DNA of 64,000 bases from the NCBI RefSeq assembly GCF_023516575.1, contig NZ_JAMGBE010000004.1, positions 212,086 to 276,085 of the forward strand. Reading direction: 5' to 3'. The stretch is from Sphingomonas hankyongi (GTDB lineage: Bacteria > Pseudomonadota > Alphaproteobacteria > Sphingomonadales > Sphingomonadaceae). Made by a program: the position numbers and the translations under genes. Within the stretch, counting starts at the first letter, position 1. Each line of letters opens with the position of its first letter. Shown one piece after another: positions 17,537 to 27,338 of the stretch. The notes under the pieces are model-generated. The model had not been told where the DNA came from. It was given only the letters and a program-made list of their open reading frames with translations, and searched no databases.

Positions 17537-18343
17537 TCAGCGAATGTTATTTGCCGGGGTCAGAAGCGCCGCGGATTCAACCTCGTCGAGCGCGCGATGG
17601 ACGGCGATGTAGCGGCGCGCCCGGGCGACCCAGGCTCCCGCGTTGGCCGCCCCCGGCAAACGCATGGTCTGGGCCAGCGCCTGGTCCACCTCACCGGCAG
17701 ACAGTCGCTGCAAGGCCTGGTTGTAACGCGCGTCGGGATTCGTCGAAGGCTTGTCCGCGCGGTGGACTTCCACGAGCGAGCCGAGCTCGCGCTGGAAATT
17801 GGTCCACCAGCTGTCCTGCGGTCCGCCGCGGCGAAGGTCGGGCGCCAGCGCCTGATACTCTGCGATTAGGTCGCTGAGGGGCACCGGCTGGTGGGAAGCG
17901 GTGACGATCGTCGCCACCGCCGCCTGGTGCTGCGCGCCGAACCGGTCAACGAGGGCATTTTCAAGATATCCCAGCGCGACTCCGCGATCGATCGCGCGGC
18001 GTGCAGCGAAAGCGACGACGAGCGCGTCTGCCCGGCCCGCGGACCCTGCCGCGCGCTGCGTTGCATTCTCCACGCGGGCCAGTCGTGCTTCCAGCTCGGC
18101 GACGCGGCCGTCGTCCAGCGGCGGAACGGCGGCGCTAACCGCATCGTGGCTGCCCGCTCCGGTCGAGACCAGGCGCTGCGGCTGCGTCTGCGTTGGAGCA
18201 GGGGCCACCCCGAGCAAGCGGGCGGCGGGCTGGTAATGAGCAAGCCCCCATGTCGCGGCCGCAGCACCGGCAATGATCAGGACCATGCCGATCAGAAGTC
18301 GCGCGCTCCAGCTTATGCCTGTGCGAGATGTGGCTGTGTTCAT
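17537..18343 (-). CDS. Mitofilin/HemX-like inner-membrane protein
   Basis: A 268-residue protein with one N-terminal membrane helix (ARLLIGMVLIIAGAAAATWGLA, about residues 14-35), a Pro/Gln-rich spacer, a short coiled-coil-like segment (VAELEARLARVENATQR) and a C-terminal helical domain. This is the arrangement of the alphaproteobacterial mitofilin-like (Mic60-related) proteins encoded next to hem genes. Such proteins shape membranes or organise complexes. The gene overlaps the end of hemD by 4 bases (ATGA), completing a hemC-hemD-mitofilin operon seen widely in this class. Confidence 0.78.
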   Translation of the reverse strand: MNTATSRTGISWSARLLIGMVLIIAGAAAATWGLAHYQPAARLLGVAPAPTQTQPQRLVSTGAGSHDAVSAAVPPLDDGRVAELEARLARVENATQRAAGSAGRADALVVAFAARRAIDRGVALGYLENALVDRFGAQHQAAVATIVTASHQPVPLSDLIAEYQALAPDLRRGGPQDSWWTNFQRELGSLVEVHRADKPSTNPDARYNQALQRLSAGEVDQALAQTMRLPGAANAGAWVARARRYIAVHRALDEVESAALLTPANNIR

Positions 18344-19002
18344 TCCCCGTCAGGCTTGTTGCACAGCCTCGCGGCGAGAGCCAGCAGCGCATCGTCGTTC
18401 GGGCTTTCTGCTGCCTCTACGCTCTGCCATCCGTACCCGGTGGCTTCCGCCGCCGCGCGGCTGATCGCGGCGACGCAAACGTTTCCGCGGTCTTTTACCA
18501 GAGTTGCGAGGCGCCGCGCTGCGCGGGGCGAATGCACGACTATGACGGCCCCGCTTGTCTCCCCCAGGTCCGCAGCTCGTTCCTTCGCACGATAGACAAT
18601 GACCGGCGTGATTCTCTGGCGCGCGTCTCCCGGAGCCGTCCTGTCTTCACCGCACAAGTGAAGCAGTTTCAGGTCTGCGTCGATCGATTCCAGCAGGCGG
18701 TCAACGCCGTCACCGCCAATGCTCTTGATGTCGAGGCCTGCATCTCTCGCCGCATCCGCCGTCGCTTGGCCCACCGCATATGCCGGCAGTCCGCGGAGAT
18801 CGCGCAGCCGTTCGCCAGCATGCCTCACAGCATTCGCGCTTGTGAGCAGCAGCCCGTCGAAGCTTCCCTGGTGCGGCACATTCCATTGGACCGGTTCGAT
18901 CTCGAACAAGGGAATGGAGATCGCATTCAGCCCGCGTTCCTGGGCCTTTTTCAGGGTGGCGCTCGCGCCCGGCTCAGGGCGCAGGACCAGCAAGCGCCTC
19001 AT
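18340..19002 (-). CDS. hemD: Uroporphyrinogen-III synthase
   Basis: A 220-residue enzyme that closes hydroxymethylbilane and inverts ring D to give uroporphyrinogen III. HemD is poorly conserved. The call rests on the LVLRPEPGASATLKKAQ start, FDGLLLTSANAVRHAGERL, AYAVGQATADAARDAG, and ADLGETSGAVIVVHSPRAARRLA, all in family order. The position between hemC and the mitofilin-like gene, with ATGA overlaps at both ends, adds strong support. Confidence 0.9.
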   Translation of the reverse strand: MRRLLVLRPEPGASATLKKAQERGLNAISIPLFEIEPVQWNVPHQGSFDGLLLTSANAVRHAGERLRDLRGLPAYAVGQATADAARDAGLDIKSIGGDGVDRLLESIDADLKLLHLCGEDRTAPGDARQRITPVIVYRAKERAADLGETSGAVIVVHSPRAARRLATLVKDRGNVCVAAISRAAAEATGYGWQSVEAAESPNDDALLALAARLCNKPDGE

Positions 19003-19916
19003 CGCGCCGCGAATAGCTTTCTTATCGAATCGGGCGCCTTGGCCAGCAAGGCACGGGCGAGTTCAGCCGGAGCATTGCAATCTCCACAGTCGAACACGGC
19101 GCGGTCCTCGACCATCTCGCTTCCGTCCTCGCTGAACAATTGCGCGCGCATTCGGAGGTCCCCGTCCTCGAGCACGCAGAAGGCCGCAACCGGTGATGCG
19201 CAGCTGGCGCCAAGGGCCCGGGTGAGCGCCCGTTCGGCCATCACGCAATCGTAGGTGATCTGGTTGTTGATGGTCGTGAGCACGCTTTGTGTGCGGGTGT
19301 CGTTCGTGCGGCACTCCATACCGATGACAGCCTGCCCTGGCGCCGGCAGAATGATCTCCGTCGGGATGGCGGTGCCGATCGACATGTCCAGGCGCTTCAG
19401 GCCCGCCGCGGCGAGCAAAGTCGCGTCGATCTCGCCGGATTCGACTGCTTTAAGTCGTCTTTCGACGTTGCCGCGCAGCGTCACGATCTTGAGGTCGGGC
19501 CGAAGCCGAAGAAGCTGCGCGGCGCGCCGCGGCGAAGACGTGCCGATTACCGCGCCCTTCTTGAGCGCGTCGATCGAATCCGCGCCGATGATGCGGTCGC
19601 GCACATCCCCGCGCGGGCGCACCGCGGCAATGTGGATTTCGGGCGGCCGCACGCTTTCGACGTCCTTCATCGAATGCACGCAGAAGCTCACCTCGCCGGC
19701 AAGCAGGGCCCGGTCCAGCTCCTTGGTCCACAGCGCCTTGCCACCCAGCTCCGCGAGCGGGCGGTCCTGGACCTTGTCGCCGCTCGTCGTGACGGGCACT
19801 AATTCCACATAACCGTCTGGCCAGCGCTGCGCCGTTTCAATCGCTGCCGCGACCTTGCGGGCCTGGGCCATTGCCAGTGGCGATCCGCGGGTTCCGAGCT
19901 TCAGCGTGTCGGGCAT
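18999..19916 (-). CDS. hemC: Porphobilinogen deaminase (hydroxymethylbilane synthase)
   Basis: A 305-residue cytoplasmic enzyme that polymerises four porphobilinogens into hydroxymethylbilane for haem. Motifs are KLGTRGSPLAMAQA at the N-terminus, LWTKELDRALLAGEVSFCVHSMKDV, GTSSPRRAAQLLRLRPDLKI, and the dipyrromethane cofactor Cys in LGASCASPVAAF. The start is the ATG of MPDTLKLGTRG; upstream extension in frame is not conserved. It is divergent from tsaD with 52 bases between the starts and overlaps hemD by 4 bases. Confidence 0.96.
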   Translation of the reverse strand: MPDTLKLGTRGSPLAMAQARKVAAAIETAQRWPDGYVELVPVTTSGDKVQDRPLAELGGKALWTKELDRALLAGEVSFCVHSMKDVESVRPPEIHIAAVRPRGDVRDRIIGADSIDALKKGAVIGTSSPRRAAQLLRLRPDLKIVTLRGNVERRLKAVESGEIDATLLAAAGLKRLDMSIGTAIPTEIILPAPGQAVIGMECRTNDTRTQSVLTTINNQITYDCVMAERALTRALGASCASPVAAFCVLEDGDLRMRAQLFSEDGSEMVEDRAVFDCGDCNAPAELARALLAKAPDSIRKLFAAR

Positions 19917-19968
19917 GAGTGCACCCCTAGTGCATTGCTCCGCCTTCAGGCAAAGGGCCGGACGCGAA

Positions 19969-21000
19969 ATGACCGTGATCCTGGGCCTCGAATCGTCGTG
20001 CGACGATAGTGCCGTCGCGCTTGTGACGAGTGATCGACGCATCCTCGCGCAGGCGGTCGTCGGCCAGAACGCAGCACACCAGCCCTATGGCGGCGTGGTC
20101 CCCGAGATTGCGGCGCGGGCTCATGTCGAGATCCTCCCGGGCCTCGTGCGGCAAGTGCTCGGCGAGGCGAACCTCTCGATTGCCGATGTAGATGCAATTG
20201 CGGCCACCGCGGGGCCGGGACTTATCGGCGGGGTGATGGTGGCGCTGCTTACGGGGAAGGGACTCGCTCTGTCGGCCGGAAAGCCCTTGATCGCAGTCAA
20301 CCACCTCGAAGGCCACGCGCTCTCCCCGCGACTGGTCGACCCGGATCTGGGGTTCCCATACTTGCTGCTGCTTGTCTCGGGAGGTCACTGCCAGCTTCTG
20401 GAGGTGAGCGGCGTCGACAAATATCGACGACTTGCCACGACCATCGACGATGCCGCCGGCGAGGCATTCGACAAGGCCGCCAAACTGCTTGGTCTCGGAT
20501 ATCCCGGCGGACCCGCGATCGAGGCGCTTGCCGAATCGGGCGATCCCTCCTCGGTTGCGTTGCCTCGTCCCCTCGCCGGGTCGCCCGAACCGCATTTCTC
20601 CTTCGCGGGCTTGAAGAGTGCGGTCCAGCGCGCCGTCGCTTCGGGCCAGCACGCCCGGGAAGACATAGCGGCGAGCTTCCAGCAGGCGGTCGTCGACTGC
20701 CTGCTCGACCGCACTTCGAATGCTCTAGCGAAAACGGATGCGCCGGCGCTGGTCGTTGCCGGCGGAGTTGCCGCCAATCACGCCATTCGTGGCGCTTTGT
20801 CCGAGCTGGCTGCTCGGGAAGGTCGCGAATTCAGCGTGCCGCCCGCGTGGCTTTGCACAGATAACGCCGCGATGATTGCCTGGGCCGGCGCCGAGCGATT
20901 TGCGGCGGGCGTCTTCGACGCTCTCGACGCTCCGGCGCGAGCCCGGTGGCCACTCGATCCCGAAGCGGAGAAAGTGCGCGGTGCGGGTGTGAAGGCATGA
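19969..21000 (+). CDS. tsaD: tRNA N6-threonylcarbamoyladenosine transferase TsaD
   Basis: A 343-residue ASKHA-fold subunit that, with TsaB and TsaE, transfers threonylcarbamoyl to A37 of ANN-decoding tRNAs. Motifs are ILGLESSCDDSAVAL, GGVVPEIAARAH, the metal-binding NHLEGH with SGGHCQL, the DDAAGEAFDKAAKLLGLGYPGGP signature, and VAGGVAANHAIR. The start is the ATG of MTVILGLESS. The stop overlaps the gpsA start (ATGA). hemC-divergent-tsaD-gpsA is a conserved alphaproteobacterial arrangement. Confidence 0.97.
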   Translation: MTVILGLESSCDDSAVALVTSDRRILAQAVVGQNAAHQPYGGVVPEIAARAHVEILPGLVRQVLGEANLSIADVDAIAATAGPGLIGGVMVALLTGKGLALSAGKPLIAVNHLEGHALSPRLVDPDLGFPYLLLLVSGGHCQLLEVSGVDKYRRLATTIDDAAGEAFDKAAKLLGLGYPGGPAIEALAESGDPSSVALPRPLAGSPEPHFSFAGLKSAVQRAVASGQHAREDIAASFQQAVVDCLLDRTSNALAKTDAPALVVAGGVAANHAIRGALSELAAREGREFSVPPAWLCTDNAAMIAWAGAERFAAGVFDALDAPARARWPLDPEAEKVRGAGVKA

Positions 21001-21977
21001 AGCTCGGCGTAATCGGTGGCGGCGCCTGGGGCACAGCGCTGGCGCAGGTCGCCGCCGCGGGCGGGCGAGAGACCTTGCTGTGGGCGTTGGAGGCGGAAGT
21101 CGTCGCTGCGATCAACGAACGGCACGAGAATTCGCTCTTCCTTGCCGGGGTACCGCTCGATCCTCACATTAGGGCAACCTCTGACCTCGGCGAGCTCGAC
21201 GCATGCGATGCCTGGCTCGTCGTCACTCCGGCTCAGCATATGCGGTCCGTGCTCGCGAGGGGGCCCTTAGGCGATCGGCCGCTGATCCTCTGCTCGAAAG
21301 GCATAGAGGAGAAGTCCGGCGCGCTTCTTCACGAGGTTGCGCGTGAGGCCGCTCCGAATTCTCCGATTGCCGTCCTGTCCGGACCAACCTTTGCGCATGA
21401 GGTCGCTTCCGGCCTCCCGACCGCGGTGACCCTGGCTGCTTCTGACTCCGCGCTCGGCGAGCAATTGCGCGAGCGCATCGCGCGCCCGCAGTTCCGCATT
21501 TACGTTACGGACGACATAGCGGGGGCAGAGATCGGCGGCGCAGTGAAGAACGTGCTGGCGATCGCATGCGGCATCGTCGAGGGGAAGGGTCTGGGCCAGA
21601 ATGCCCGGGCGGCTCTGATCGGTCGCGGCTTCGCCGAGATGACGCGCTTCGGGCTCGCGTTCGGCGCAAGGCGTGAAACGCTCGCGGGCTTGTCCGGCCT
21701 TGGCGATCTCGTTCTCACCTGCTCGTCGACCAGCTCTCGAAACTTCTCGCTTGGAAAAGGGATCGGAGAGGGCCGAGCGCCTGCAGAGCTATTGAGCGAT
21801 CGCCGCACTGTCGCGGAGGGGGCGTTCACCGCTCCGGTCCTCGCTCGCATCGCGCGTGAGCGCGGCATCGACATGCCGATTGTGCAGGCGGTCGACGCGT
21901 TGCTTACTGGCGGGGCCAGCGTCGATACTGTCCTCAACGAAATCCTTTCGCGGCCTCCAAAGGCCGAGGCGCTTTAG
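20997..21977 (+). CDS. gpsA: Glycerol-3-phosphate dehydrogenase [NAD(P)+]
   Basis: A 326-residue cytosolic enzyme reducing dihydroxyacetone phosphate to sn-glycerol-3-phosphate for phospholipids. It has a Rossmann start VIGGGAWGTALAQVAA, CSKGIEEKSG, VLSGPTFAHEVASGLPTA, the catalytic Lys in EIGGAVKNVLAIACGIVEG, and GLSGLGDLVLTCSSTSSRNFSLG. It is translationally coupled to tsaD. Its 3' end overlaps the convergent DUF1674 gene by 4 bases. Confidence 0.97.
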   Translation: MKLGVIGGGAWGTALAQVAAAGGRETLLWALEAEVVAAINERHENSLFLAGVPLDPHIRATSDLGELDACDAWLVVTPAQHMRSVLARGPLGDRPLILCSKGIEEKSGALLHEVAREAAPNSPIAVLSGPTFAHEVASGLPTAVTLAASDSALGEQLRERIARPQFRIYVTDDIAGAEIGGAVKNVLAIACGIVEGKGLGQNARAALIGRGFAEMTRFGLAFGARRETLAGLSGLGDLVLTCSSTSSRNFSLGKGIGEGRAPAELLSDRRTVAEGAFTAPVLARIARERGIDMPIVQAVDALLTGGASVDTVLNEILSRPPKAEAL

Positions 21978-22141
21978 AAATCGACCGCGATGCCCTTCTT
22001 TTCCCAGTCCCCGTATCGCGTCGGGTCGAGTCGGGTTTCTTCGCCGGCAGGAGCATTCGCTTTATCGCGCGGCTCGGGCGCAGGAATGGGCGGAGACTTG
22101 CTCAGATGCTTGGGGGCATCGAGGTGCTTGGGTCGTTTCAC
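21974..22141 (-). CDS. DUF1674 protein (SDHAF4-like succinate dehydrogenase assembly factor)
   Basis: A small protein of about 55 residues whose C-terminus, DPTRYGDWEKKGIAVDF, is the DUF1674/SDHAF4 signature. The eukaryotic relative protects the flavinylated SdhA subunit during complex II assembly. I chose the GTG giving MKRPKHLDAPKH because it leaves the protein at family size and avoids the rsmB coding region; a longer in-frame upstream stretch antisense to rsmB is unlikely to be translated. The gap to the divergent rsmB start is only 28 bases. Confidence 0.8.
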   Translation of the reverse strand: MKRPKHLDAPKHLSKSPPIPAPEPRDKANAPAGEETRLDPTRYGDWEKKGIAVDF

Positions 22142-22169
22142 GCGCGCAAGATGATGTGGGCAGGCATCG

Positions 22170-23411
22170 ATGCCAAGCGTTGAAGGTTTGGGCGCACGGC
22201 GCGCGTCGCTGCAATTGCTCGACGCGGTGCTCCGGCGTGGGCAAACATTGGAGGGGGCTGCATCCTCAGTGAAGGGCCTGTCTCCGCCTGACCGCGCGCT
22301 CGCATTGGCGATCGCCGGCGAGACGTTGCGGCGCATGCCGGATCTCGACGACTTGATCGACAGCGCCACGCGACAGCGCCTCGCCGACGACAGCAAGGCC
22401 CGCATGGTCCTGCGACTCGCGCTGGCCCAGAAGATTGGCCTGAACACGCCCGACCATGCCCTGGTCTCGACGGCCTTGCCGTTAGTCGATGGCGGTCCGC
22501 GGCGACTCGTCCACGGCGTGCTCGGGACGTTGCTGCGGCGCGGCCTTCCGGTCGCGCAAGCGGCGGCATTGCCCCCGGCCGTCGAAGATCGATGGCGCGA
22601 AGCCTGGGGCGACGAACCGGTTGAAGCGGCGCGTCGTCAGATCGTTCGTCGCCCGGCCCTCGACCTCAGCTTCGCGGATGATGATGAGGCCAAGTCCTAC
22701 GCTTTGGAGCATGACGGGACGTCGCTGGCGCCTCGCCACGTTCGGCTCGCAAGCACGTCGGTGACCGATCTGGCCGCATTCGATGAGGGACGCTGGTGGG
22801 TCCAGGACCTCGCGGCCTCGCTTCCGGCGCGGCTGATTCCGCCAGGCGCCGCGGACGTGCTGGACCTTTGCGCAGCCCCGGGCGGGAAGACGATGCAGCT
22901 GGCGAGCGCGGGCCGTCGCGTCACTGCTGTCGATGCGTCCGAAAGTCGTCTTGGACGACTGAGCGAAAACCTGGCGCGGACGAATCTTTCCGCCGAGCTC
23001 GTCCAAGCCGATGCGCTTGAATGGCAGCCCGATCGAGCTTTCGACGCGATCCTTCTCGACGCGCCTTGCTCCGCCACCGGCACTTTCCGCCGTCATCCCG
23101 AAGTCCTCTATCGCGCCCGCCCCAGGATTATCGCCGACAATGCCGGACTTCAGGCCCGCCTCCTTGCGCGCGCTGCGCAGTGGCTCAAGCCCGGCGGCGC
23201 TCTCGTCTATTCGGTATGTTCGCTGGAGCCTGTGGAAGGGGAGAATATCGTGGCTTCATCCGGCCTCCGGGTGGATCGGCCGGCCATCGGCGAGCTGCCC
23301 GACTTTGCTTTGCTATCAGACGAGGGTTGGGTTCGTATCGTGCCGGGCATCCTGGAAGCTGAAGGCGGACTCGACGGCTTCTTCATGGCGCGGCTTGTCC
23401 GGGGGGATTAA
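22170..23411 (+). CDS. rsmB: 16S rRNA (cytosine-C5) methyltransferase RsmB-like
   Basis: A 413-residue SAM-dependent RNA m5C methyltransferase. The N-terminal about 130 residues are the NusB-like RNA-binding domain (LLDAVLRRGQTLE, LALAIAGETLRR). The catalytic half has SAM motif LDLCAAPGGKTMQLAS, motif IV LDAPCSATGTFRRHPEV (product-release Cys) and motif VI YSVCSLEPVEGE (nucleophilic Cys). RsmB in E. coli modifies C967 of 16S rRNA. It heads a plus-strand run with rpe. Confidence 0.92.
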   Translation: MPSVEGLGARRASLQLLDAVLRRGQTLEGAASSVKGLSPPDRALALAIAGETLRRMPDLDDLIDSATRQRLADDSKARMVLRLALAQKIGLNTPDHALVSTALPLVDGGPRRLVHGVLGTLLRRGLPVAQAAALPPAVEDRWREAWGDEPVEAARRQIVRRPALDLSFADDDEAKSYALEHDGTSLAPRHVRLASTSVTDLAAFDEGRWWVQDLAASLPARLIPPGAADVLDLCAAPGGKTMQLASAGRRVTAVDASESRLGRLSENLARTNLSAELVQADALEWQPDRAFDAILLDAPCSATGTFRRHPEVLYRARPRIIADNAGLQARLLARAAQWLKPGGALVYSVCSLEPVEGENIVASSGLRVDRPAIGELPDFALLSDEGWVRIVPGILEAEGGLDGFFMARLVRGD

Positions 23412-23429
23412 TCCCGTCTAATCGGGCCC

Positions 23430-24092
23430 ATGGCCGCACCGTTAATTTCGCCTTCAATCCTGTCCGCCGACTTCGCCAAGCTGGGTGAGGAGGTCCGCGC
23501 AATCGACGCCGCCGGGGCCGACTGGATTCATGTCGACGTGATGGACGGCCACTTCGTGCCGAACATCACGATCGGGCCGGGGGTCGTTAAGGCCATTCGT
23601 CCGCATTCGTCGAAGCCGTTCGACGTCCACCTCATGATTTCGCCAGTGGACAATTTTCTCGATGCCTTCGCTGAGGCAGGCGCGGACATGATCACCGTCC
23701 ACCCGGAGGCCGGACCGCACCTTCATCGAACCATCCAGCGCATCAAGGCTTTGGGCAAGAAGGCTGGCGTTTCGCTCAATCCGGCGACGCCGGCCAAGAT
23801 GCTCGACTATGTGCTCGAGGAACTCGACCTCGTTCTCGTCATGAGCGTCAATCCGGGGTTCGGCGGGCAAAAGTTCATTCCGAGCCAGCTCAAGAAGATC
23901 GAAGCGGTCGCCAACCGCGTCGCGAAGGAAAATCTTCGCGTCGACATCGAGGTCGATGGCGGAATCGATCCGCAGACGGCGCCGCAGGCCGTCTCGGCGG
24001 GGGCCACCGTGCTCGTTGCAGGCACGGCAGCGTTTCGCGGCGGGCCAGGCGTTTACGCCGCGAACATTCAGGCGCTTCGGGGCGGAGGATGA
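23430..24092 (+). CDS. rpe: Ribulose-phosphate 3-epimerase
   Basis: A 220-residue TIM barrel interconverting ribulose-5-phosphate and xylulose-5-phosphate in the pentose phosphate pathway. Motifs are [17 protein letters not shown], the metal and catalytic residues in [36 protein letters not shown] and the Asp in IEVDGGIDP. The stop overlaps the heparinase-like gene start (ATGA). Confidence 0.97.
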   Translation: MAAPLISPSILSADFAKLGEEVRAIDAAGADWIHVDVMDGHFVPNITIGPGVVKAIRPHSSKPFDVHLMISPVDNFLDAFAEAGADMITVHPEAGPHLHRTIQRIKALGKKAGVSLNPATPAKMLDYVLEELDLVLVMSVNPGFGGQKFIPSQLKKIEAVANRVAKENLRVDIEVDGGIDPQTAPQAVSAGATVLVAGTAAFRGGPGVYAANIQALRGGG

Positions 24093-25732
24093 GCTCGCAA
24101 GGCTCGACGGCCGAACGTGACATCGTCCGCAAGCTTGCACGCGGCTCCCTGCTTTCCCGGCTGAAGGGCTCGCGCCAGCCATTGAAGCTCGCGGCGGTGC
24201 CGCGCGACCACGTGCAGGGCGATCGCCAGCGCGGCGAGGCCCTTCTGCTTGGCAAACTTATAGCCGGAAGCGAGGCCATCCCCTTGTTCGAAGGGGACTT
24301 TGGGGCATCGGGCAAAGGCGCTGGGCTGCTCCAGGGGTTCTCCTGGCTGCGCGATCTCGCCGCCGCCGCGTCTCGGGAAAAAGGTGCGGCCCTGGCGGAG
24401 GCCGTGGTCGGCAAATGGCTGCTCGCTCACGGGACGAAGGTCGATGAAGCATGGGCGCCGGACTTCTGGGGCGAGCGCATCCTGTTCTGGGCCGCCTACG
24501 CGCCATATATCCTCTCGAGCGGCGATGGCGGCTATCGCTCCGCGCTGCTGAATACTTTGGCCCGTGGCGCCCGCCACCTCGACAGCAGCGCGGAGAAGGC
24601 GCCGGCCGGCTTGAAGCGCGTCACCGCCTGGTGCGGGGTGATCGCTGCCGGCCTCCTTCTGCAAGGCGGCGTATCTCGGGTAGCGCGCGGAGAGGCTGGC
24701 CTCGGGCGCGCGCTTGCATCGGCGCAGTTCGATGACGGCGGGCTGATCAGCCGCTCTCCGATGGAACAGTCTTTGCTGGTGGATCGCCTCGGACTTCTCA
24801 GGTCCTGCTATTTCGCGGCGAAGCAGACGATTCCCGATTCCCTTGAAGCTGCGGCTGCCGCGGCGCTTGCTGCGCTTCATGGCGTCACCATGGGGGATGG
24901 TGCGCTGTCGAGCTGGCAGGGTTGCGGTCCCGGCGAGGCGCAGCGCCTCAACGCGCTTATCGAAGGCTGTGGCCTCCGCGCACGGCCGCTTCGTCACGCG
25001 CGCGGCTGGGGCTACCAGCGCATGTCGGCGCTGGGCACGGTCGTAGTCATAGACGCCGCTCCTCCACCCTCGCAGAAGGCGGCTGCCCAGGGGTCGGCAT
25101 CCACATTGGCCTTCGAGCTGTCGGATGGTTCGCAGCGGCTGGTCGTGAATTGCGGCGGCGCGGGCCCACTGCCGACGCAGCTTTCTGAAGACCTCCTGCA
25201 GGCCCTGCGCACGACGGCCGCCCACAGCACGCTCGTGCTCGACGATACGAATTCGACCAACATCCTTCCTGACGGGTCATTGAGCCGCGGTGTGGAAGAT
25301 GTCGCGATCGAGCGCAGTGAAGACAATGACGCGAGCCGCCTGACCGCGAGCCATGGCGGGTACGTCCGCGCATTCGGTCTCGTTCACAAGCGAAGCCTCA
25401 TGCTCGGTAATGATGGCAAGGAGCTGCGCGGCGCCGACCAGCTCGTCGCGCAGGGGCGCAAGAAGATCAAGGAAGCGGCTGGCTACGCTGTGCGTTTTCA
25501 CCTCGCGCCGGGTATCGAGGCTACGCCTACCGCTGACGGAATGGGTGCGATCTTGCGCTCGAAAGGTGCGCCTCCATGGAATTTCCGTTGTCGTGGCGGG
25601 ATGTTGACGACAGAGGAAAGCTTGTGGATCGACGGCCGCGGCCAGGCGGTCCCGACCGTGCAGCTTGTCATCGTCGGCGAAGTCTCGTCGCTCGGCGGTG
25701 AGATCGGCTGGCTGTTTCGCCGCACGAGTTAA
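24089..25732 (+). CDS. Heparinase II/III family protein
   Basis: A 547-residue protein. The N-terminal about 300 residues are helical (alginate-lyase/heparinase toroid type: [48 protein letters not shown]). The C-terminal beta-rich heparinase II/III domain follows from about residue 350 ([26 protein letters not shown], then [18 protein letters not shown]). Family members cleave or process acidic polysaccharides. There is no obvious signal peptide. It is translationally coupled to rpe and followed 16 bases later by purH, a conserved but unexplained context in alphaproteobacteria. Confidence 0.87.
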   Translation: MSSQGSTAERDIVRKLARGSLLSRLKGSRQPLKLAAVPRDHVQGDRQRGEALLLGKLIAGSEAIPLFEGDFGASGKGAGLLQGFSWLRDLAAAASREKGAALAEAVVGKWLLAHGTKVDEAWAPDFWGERILFWAAYAPYILSSGDGGYRSALLNTLARGARHLDSSAEKAPAGLKRVTAWCGVIAAGLLLQGGVSRVARGEAGLGRALASAQFDDGGLISRSPMEQSLLVDRLGLLRSCYFAAKQTIPDSLEAAAAAALAALHGVTMGDGALSSWQGCGPGEAQRLNALIEGCGLRARPLRHARGWGYQRMSALGTVVVIDAAPPPSQKAAAQGSASTLAFELSDGSQRLVVNCGGAGPLPTQLSEDLLQALRTTAAHSTLVLDDTNSTNILPDGSLSRGVEDVAIERSEDNDASRLTASHGGYVRAFGLVHKRSLMLGNDGKELRGADQLVAQGRKKIKEAAGYAVRFHLAPGIEATPTADGMGAILRSKGAPPWNFRCRGGMLTTEESLWIDGRGQAVPTVQLVIVGEVSSLGGEIGWLFRRTS

Positions 25733-25748
25733 TCACGAAGGATCATTG

Positions 25749-27338
25749 ATGGCCGACCTCGTACGCGTCCGCCGGGCGCTTGTTTCGCTTTCGGACAAGA
25801 CCGGGCTCGAAGAACTCGCCGCCGGTCTTGCGCGGCATGGGGTCGAGATTGTGTCGACCGGCGGCACGGCCGCGAAGATGCGAGAGCTGGGCGCTCAAGT
25901 GCGCGACGTGTCGGACCTTACCGGCTTTCCGGAGATGATGGACGGCCGGGTGAAGACTCTTCATCCCAAAGTGCACGGCGGCCTCCTGGGAGTCCGCGAC
26001 AATCCGGAGCATGCGGCCGCGATGGAGGAGCATGAGATCGCTCCGATCGATCTCGTGGTCGTGAATCTCTATCCCTTCCTCAATACCGTCATGAGCGGTG
26101 CGGACCGCGATACGATCATCGAGAATATCGACATCGGTGGGCCCTCGATGGTGCGGTCCGCGGCCAAGAACCACGCTCACGTCGCCATTGTGACCGACCC
26201 GGCCGATTATGCCGTGCTGCTCGAGCAGCTCGATGCGAATGGTGCGACCACGCTTGAGTTCAGGAAGAAGCTGGCCGCGAAGGCGTTTGCGCTTACGGCC
26301 GCCTATGATTCGACCATCTCGCAATGGTTCGCCTTTGCCGATCAGGGCGATCGTTGGCCGCAGAGCTGGACTCGCGCGAGCACGCTCAAGATGCCGCTTC
26401 GCTACGGCGAAAATCCGCATCAGCAGGCTGCGCTGTACGTACCTGTCGGTCCTCACGCCCACGGTGTTGCGCAGGCTGAGCAGGTTCAGGGCAAGGAGCT
26501 GAGTTACAACAATCTCAACGACGCGAACGCCGCGCTGGAGTTGGTCAGCGAGTTCCGCGACGGCCCGCCCACGATCGTCATCGTCAAGCATGCGAATCCC
26601 TGCGGCGTCGCAACGCGCGACGAATTGCTCGATGCATGGAAGGAGGCCCTTGCCTGCGACAGCGTTTCCGCTTTCGGGGGCATCGTCGCCACCAACCGTC
26701 CGCTGAATGCGGCTACGGCCGAAGCAATGACTCAGATCTTCACTGAGGTGGTCGTCGCGCCGGATGCAGATGACGATGCCAAGGCGATCTTTGCCAAGAA
26801 GAAGAACCTTCGATTGTTGCTGACCGGGGAGCTTCCGGATCCCACCCGTGCCGGCCAGACGCTCGCCGTCATCGCCGGCGGAATCCTCGTCCAGGACCGC
26901 GACAACGGCCACGTAACCCGCGATCAGCTGATATGCGTCACCAAGCGCCATCCGACCGAACAGGAATTGAAGGATTGCCTGTTCGCCTGGACCGTCGCCA
27001 AGCACGTGAAGTCGAATGCGATCGTCTATGCCAAGGACGGCGTCACCGCCGGCATCGGCGCGGGGCAGATGAACCGCCGCGACAGCGCGCGCATTGCAGC
27101 AATTCGCGCAGTGGAAGCAGCCGAGGCGAACGGCTGGGCCGAACCGCGCACGGTTGGCTCAGCAGTGGCCTCCGATGCATTCTTCCCGTTTGCGGATGGT
27201 TTGCTGGCAGCCGCAGAGGCAGGCGCTACTGCCGTCATCCAGCCGGGTGGCTCGATCCGCGACGATGAGGTGATCGCCGCCGCCGACGAGGCTGGCCTCG
27301 CGATGCTGTTCACGGGCATGCGTCACTTCCGCCACTGA
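25749..27338 (+). CDS. purH: Bifunctional AICAR transformylase / IMP cyclohydrolase
   Basis: A 529-residue enzyme doing the last two steps of IMP synthesis. The N-terminal cyclohydrolase domain (to about residue 200) shows [25 protein letters not shown] and [10 protein letters not shown]. The transformylase domain has [15 protein letters not shown], the catalytic [20 protein letters not shown] and [10 protein letters not shown]. The start is the ATG of [13 protein letters not shown] with GAAGGA 7 bases upstream. Its stop abuts the convergent flippase gene. Confidence 0.97.
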   Translation: MADLVRVRRALVSLSDKTGLEELAAGLARHGVEIVSTGGTAAKMRELGAQVRDVSDLTGFPEMMDGRVKTLHPKVHGGLLGVRDNPEHAAAMEEHEIAPIDLVVVNLYPFLNTVMSGADRDTIIENIDIGGPSMVRSAAKNHAHVAIVTDPADYAVLLEQLDANGATTLEFRKKLAAKAFALTAAYDSTISQWFAFADQGDRWPQSWTRASTLKMPLRYGENPHQQAALYVPVGPHAHGVAQAEQVQGKELSYNNLNDANAALELVSEFRDGPPTIVIVKHANPCGVATRDELLDAWKEALACDSVSAFGGIVATNRPLNAATAEAMTQIFTEVVVAPDADDDAKAIFAKKKNLRLLLTGELPDPTRAGQTLAVIAGGILVQDRDNGHVTRDQLICVTKRHPTEQELKDCLFAWTVAKHVKSNAIVYAKDGVTAGIGAGQMNRRDSARIAAIRAVEAAEANGWAEPRTVGSAVASDAFFPFADGLLAAAEAGATAVIQPGGSIRDDEVIAAADEAGLAMLFTGMRHFRH